Shown here one piece after another: positions 61,427 through 64,000 of a stretch of DNA of 64,000 nt (positions are counted from its first letter, which is position 1; each line of letters opens with the position of its first letter). Made by a program: the position numbers and the translations under genes. The notes below the pieces were generated by a model. That model ran no database searches. It worked only from the letters and a program-made list of their open reading frames with translations, and was not told where the DNA came from. This DNA comes from JACPYM01 sp031423495 (GTDB lineage Bacteria > Acidobacteriota > Blastocatellia > RBC074): assembly GCA_031423495.1 (NCBI GenBank), contig JANPFP010000212.1, positions 62,001-126,000 on the forward strand, written 5' to 3'.

Positions 61427-62965
61427 TCAGCACTGAGACTTTTCCAGAAAACCCCTTACTTTTTTTACTGAGCCTTTGCGTTTGCCCTGGCCTTTTTCCA
61501 ACTGCCTTTGCAACGACGGCAAACGTAATTTCACCTTATCAATTTCGAGTTGGTTTTCTGCGCCTGCGACGCTGAGGAATTGGTCGTATACCTTTTTGGC
61601 TTGTTCTAAGTCGCCGAGCTTGTCGAAACAGATGCCGAGGAAATAAAGCGTGACAGCGGCGCGTTGCCGATCTTTCTGTAGGTCTTTTTGTTGATTGAGA
61701 ATCCAGACGAATTCGCGCGCCGCGTTGGCGAAATCGTCGAGTTCAAACAAGGCCGTCGCCAGATTGGCATGCGCGACGTAAGCCGTTTCGCCCGCCATAT
61801 CACCTTTTGGATTTTGTTCCAGCACGCGGCGCAACAGGGCAGCGGCTTCGCTAAAACGTTTGAGCTTGACCATTGCCGAAGCCGCGCCGACGGGATAGCT
61901 CAACGCAGCGGGATTGAGTTTGTTCGCCGCGAGGTACTGTATCAACGCTTTGTCGGGGGCGTCCGGCAAATAGAGCGCGGCGAGTTGCGCGCGTACGTCA
62001 GCGCGGTCAGGCGAAGTCTTTAACAGGTTTTCGAGCGCGGCGATGGCTTCGGCACCTTGCCCCGATTCGACCATCAGCACGGCGAGCGCGGTTTGGGCTT
62101 CCTGATTGTCGGGTTCGTCTTTGAGTACTTGCTGATAAAGTGTTGTCGCTTCGGCGTAGGCTTTGGTATTGGCATAAAGCCGCGCCAGCCGCAACCGGGT
62201 TGCCGCGTTATTTTCCAAAGGCAGCGCCGCTGTCAAATCCTGAATCGCTTTGGCTTCATCATTGGTCAGTGCATAAGCCGTCGCGCGTCCGAGCAAAAAG
62301 GCCGCGCGTTTGGGTTCGCGTTGCAAGGCTTGGGTGAAAGCCGCGATGGATTCTTGCGGTTTGTTTGTTTGCAAGAAGGCTTCGCCCAGCAAGCCAACCG
62401 TGTGCGCCGAATTGTCGCCGTTGTTCAGCGCCTCTTGCGCGTATTTCACCGCCTCAGCCGCTTTGTTGTTGCGCAGCGCGATTTCAGCGAGTCCTGAAAA
62501 AGCGCGCGCGTTGGTCGCATTCAATTCGAGTGTTTTGCGAAAAGCGGCTTCGGCTTCAGCGGGTTGGTTTTCGGCTAGCGCGATTTCGCCGCGCAGCGTT
62601 TGCGCGCGTACGAGATAAGATTTGAGTTCTGGCGCGGCAGCGAGCGATTCGATAACTTTGGCGATGGCGGTGCGTGCGGCGGCGTAACGCTGCGCGCTAA
62701 AATGTAGCGTCGCCAGTTGGTAATCAGCCTGCCACAAGGTCGCGTCGAGTTTGGCTGCCTGTTCATAAAGCGCGATGGCTTTATTGAGTTCGCCGCGTTG
62801 ATGGGCGTTCTGTCCGGCCTCGAAAGCGGCGTTGGCCTTGTCAGCGTTTTGTTCGTCAGATGATTTTGCTGCGGGAGCCGCAGTCTTGGGCGGTATGCCT
62901 TTGCGCGGTTGCGCAAACACGGGCGAGACCAAAAGCAGGATGATGAAGAGATGCTTACCGAACAT
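61427..62965 (-). CDS. Exported TPR protein
   Basis: A 512-residue protein with a signal peptide (about residues 1-18). It is made of 12 or more TPR-like repeats (AFEAGQNAHQRGELNKAIALYEQ is the first, split here as repeats), ending in a conserved segment (YFLGICFDKLGDLEQA) and a basic Lys-rich tail. ATG 62965 is 13 nt after the stop of the DUF3108 gene; an in-frame GTG at 62989 is a weaker choice. It resembles the envelope TPR proteins at 48-51 kb in layout. Function: probable protein scaffold. Confidence 0.8.
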   Translation of the reverse strand: MFGKHLFIILLLVSPVFAQPRKGIPPKTAAPAAKSSDEQNADKANAAFEAGQNAHQRGELNKAIALYEQAAKLDATLWQADYQLATLHFSAQRYAAARTAIAKVIESLAAAPELKSYLVRAQTLRGEIALAENQPAEAEAAFRKTLELNATNARAFSGLAEIALRNNKAAEAVKYAQEALNNGDNSAHTVGLLGEAFLQTNKPQESIAAFTQALQREPKRAAFLLGRATAYALTNDEAKAIQDLTAALPLENNAATRLRLARLYANTKAYAEATTLYQQVLKDEPDNQEAQTALAVLMVESGQGAEAIAALENLLKTSPDRADVRAQLAALYLPDAPDKALIQYLAANKLNPAALSYPVGAASAMVKLKRFSEAAALLRRVLEQNPKGDMAGETAYVAHANLATALFELDDFANAAREFVWILNQQKDLQKDRQRAAVTLYFLGICFDKLGDLEQAKKVYDQFLSVAGAENQLEIDKVKLRLPSLQRQLEKGQGKRKGSVKKVRGFLEKSQC

Positions 62966-62978
62966 GCCTTTATCTTCT

Positions 62979-64000
62979 CTAACGGGCACTCATCAACTGA
63001 AAGCGCAATTCGCCGAAACGAGTGCGCGTGGCGAAATACAAAGGCAGATGACGCGCGTCGTTAGAGACCCAGGCTTGCGCAACGAGTTGGGATTGGTTGG
63101 GAGTGAGAATGTCGAGTTGGACGCATTCGCGCGCGCCCAGCGGACTGCCAATGGTTTCGAGTTTGACGACTTTGACGGTGACGCCGTGCAGCCGATGGTT
63201 GGCGTCAAGAAAGGCGTAGCGATGAAGTTGGCCGACCTGCAAACGTTCGGCGCGTACGTTGTAAAACAGCGAAAGCAAGTCGAGCGTATTCGGCGGCAGC
63301 GTGATTTTTGTCGTGTTGGTCAGCTTGGCAATGCGTTCTTTCAAATCGTAATCGCAAGTGACTTCTTTGGTGCGGCGGCCTTCGCGCAAGCGGGTTTCGG
63401 TCTTGAGCGGTTCAAGCGTCGTGGCGTCTACGAAACTGGTGAGTTGATCATTGACCGCCATCAGCGAACGCGCCGCGCCTACGCTCGAAGCCTCTCCGGC
63501 AAACTCGATCATCTGGCGCGAACCGTCTTCGCTGGGGCCTTTCTGACGGACTTCAAAACTGGCTTTGCCGACAGCCGTGAAATTGCCCCACGCGATGTCG
63601 TAATTGAGCCGTTCGCCCAAATCGAAAGGCAGCGCGCGCGGCGTACCGTTAGGCGCCGCAGCAGCGGCGGCATTCAAAGCCACCGGCTTTTCGTCTGAAG
63701 CAATCGGCGAACGCGCGGCACGCGGCGCTACGATTTGGTTGGTGAGTTCGACGCGCACATCGCCGAAAGGCATTTGGCCTTGCATCGCTACGGGCAGGTG
63801 CTGGGCATCGTCAGAAAACCAGACGCGCGTGCGATATTTGCCGCCTTTGCCTTTAGGTGTGATGTCTACGCGAATCGCGTTGTAAGCACCGAGTTGCACG
63901 ACGACGCGCTCACGTTTCTTGACCTCGGCTTCGACCTCATAAACTTGCTTGCCGAAAAATACGTTGAAGTTGTGACTCGCGCCGTCAGTCAGCGGACGTT
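62979..64000 (-). CDS. DUF3108 protein, truncated at the window edge
   Basis: The reading frame is open to the window end, so the N-terminus lies outside. At least 340 residues are present. Two tandem DUF3108-like units are visible: the first ends with the WFSDDAQHLPVAM strand, and the second spans about LNYDIAWGNFTAVGKAS to VSNDARHLPLYF. The family is beta-rich, exported and of unknown function, seen in many Gram-negative bacteria. It sits 13 nt before the TPR gene start, so they form an operon. Confidence 0.8.
   Translation of the reverse strand, partial: RPLTDGASHNFNVFFGKQVYEVEAEVKKRERVVVQLGAYNAIRVDITPKGKGGKYRTRVWFSDDAQHLPVAMQGQMPFGDVRVELTNQIVAPRAARSPIASDEKPVALNAAAAAAPNGTPRALPFDLGERLNYDIAWGNFTAVGKASFEVRQKGPSEDGSRQMIEFAGEASSVGAARSLMAVNDQLTSFVDATTLEPLKTETRLREGRRTKEVTCDYDLKERIAKLTNTTKITLPPNTLDLLSLFYNVRAERLQVGQLHRYAFLDANHRLHGVTVKVVKLETIGSPLGARECVQLDILTPNQSQLVAQAWVSNDARHLPLYFATRTRFGELRFQLMSAR

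Overview
The window looks like a piece of an Acidobacteriota chromosome (a Blastocatellia-like lineage is my guess). The evidence is the gene repertoire: a roughly 1,200-residue carboxypeptidase-regulatory-domain/TonB receptor of the Oar type, a VWFA-related protein of the kind abundant in Acidobacteria, ASPIC/UnbV and FG-GAP secreted proteins, a sortilin/BNR-type protein, many TPR proteins, an exosortase and an F420-dependent NADP reductase. No rRNA, tRNA, CRISPR array, integrase or transposase was found. Most genes lie on the minus strand.

Layout. 0-2 kb: a four-gene operon (SRPBCC, SnoaL-like, DUF4287/DUF5655, cupin). 2-4 kb: a small accessory patch with an XRE-type solo antitoxin, an unknown 291-residue protein, a PemK-like toxin-antitoxin pair and a scrap of duplicated xylA 3' sequence. 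4-9.1 kb: xylA, then an operon of mostly unknown exported proteins that includes two tiny membrane proteins of 34 and 45 residues, ending in a phosphodiesterase-like enzyme. 9.5-16.1 kb: histidine kinase/NtrC regulator pair, lipoprotein, FG-GAP protein, exosortase. 16.7-28.1 kb: a very large secreted exo-rhamnogalacturonan-lyase-like protein with two discoidin domains, a BNR protein, a nitrilase, coaA and npdG. 28.2-34.8 kb: fused chromate transporter, ECF sigma factor, SARP-TPR regulator, and an AT-rich HEPN-domain gene that looks acquired. 34.8-42.6 kb: M14 peptidase, DUF2752 and zinc-ribbon membrane proteins, a processive-type glycosyltransferase, and a thyA-folA-(VOC/VOC/Rieske) overlapping operon. 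42.7-51 kb: glucan phosphorylase and an operon of two TPR proteins, a VWFA-type protein and a seven-heme cytochrome. 51-64 kb: TonB receptor, ASPIC/UnbV protein, GT2/GT21 glycosyltransferase, Mre11/SbcD nuclease, a 1.3-kb non-coding region, pyrE, a TPR protein and a truncated DUF3108 protein.

The most unusual object is the non-coding region at 59.6-60.3 kb between the sbcD-like gene and pyrE. It carries four tandem copies of a two-hairpin element with two strongly conserved loop motifs. Ten base-pair positions favour the minus strand as the RNA strand and three favour the plus strand. Three of the four copies end, on that strand, with a stem followed by a U-run. I read this as a tandem cluster of four small structured RNAs of a family I do not recognise.

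Other repeats are intergenic inverted repeats at 5.5, 9.3, 26.4 and 30.9 kb, which look like dispersed palindromic elements. All functional names come from motif and family recognition by eye; no database search was run.
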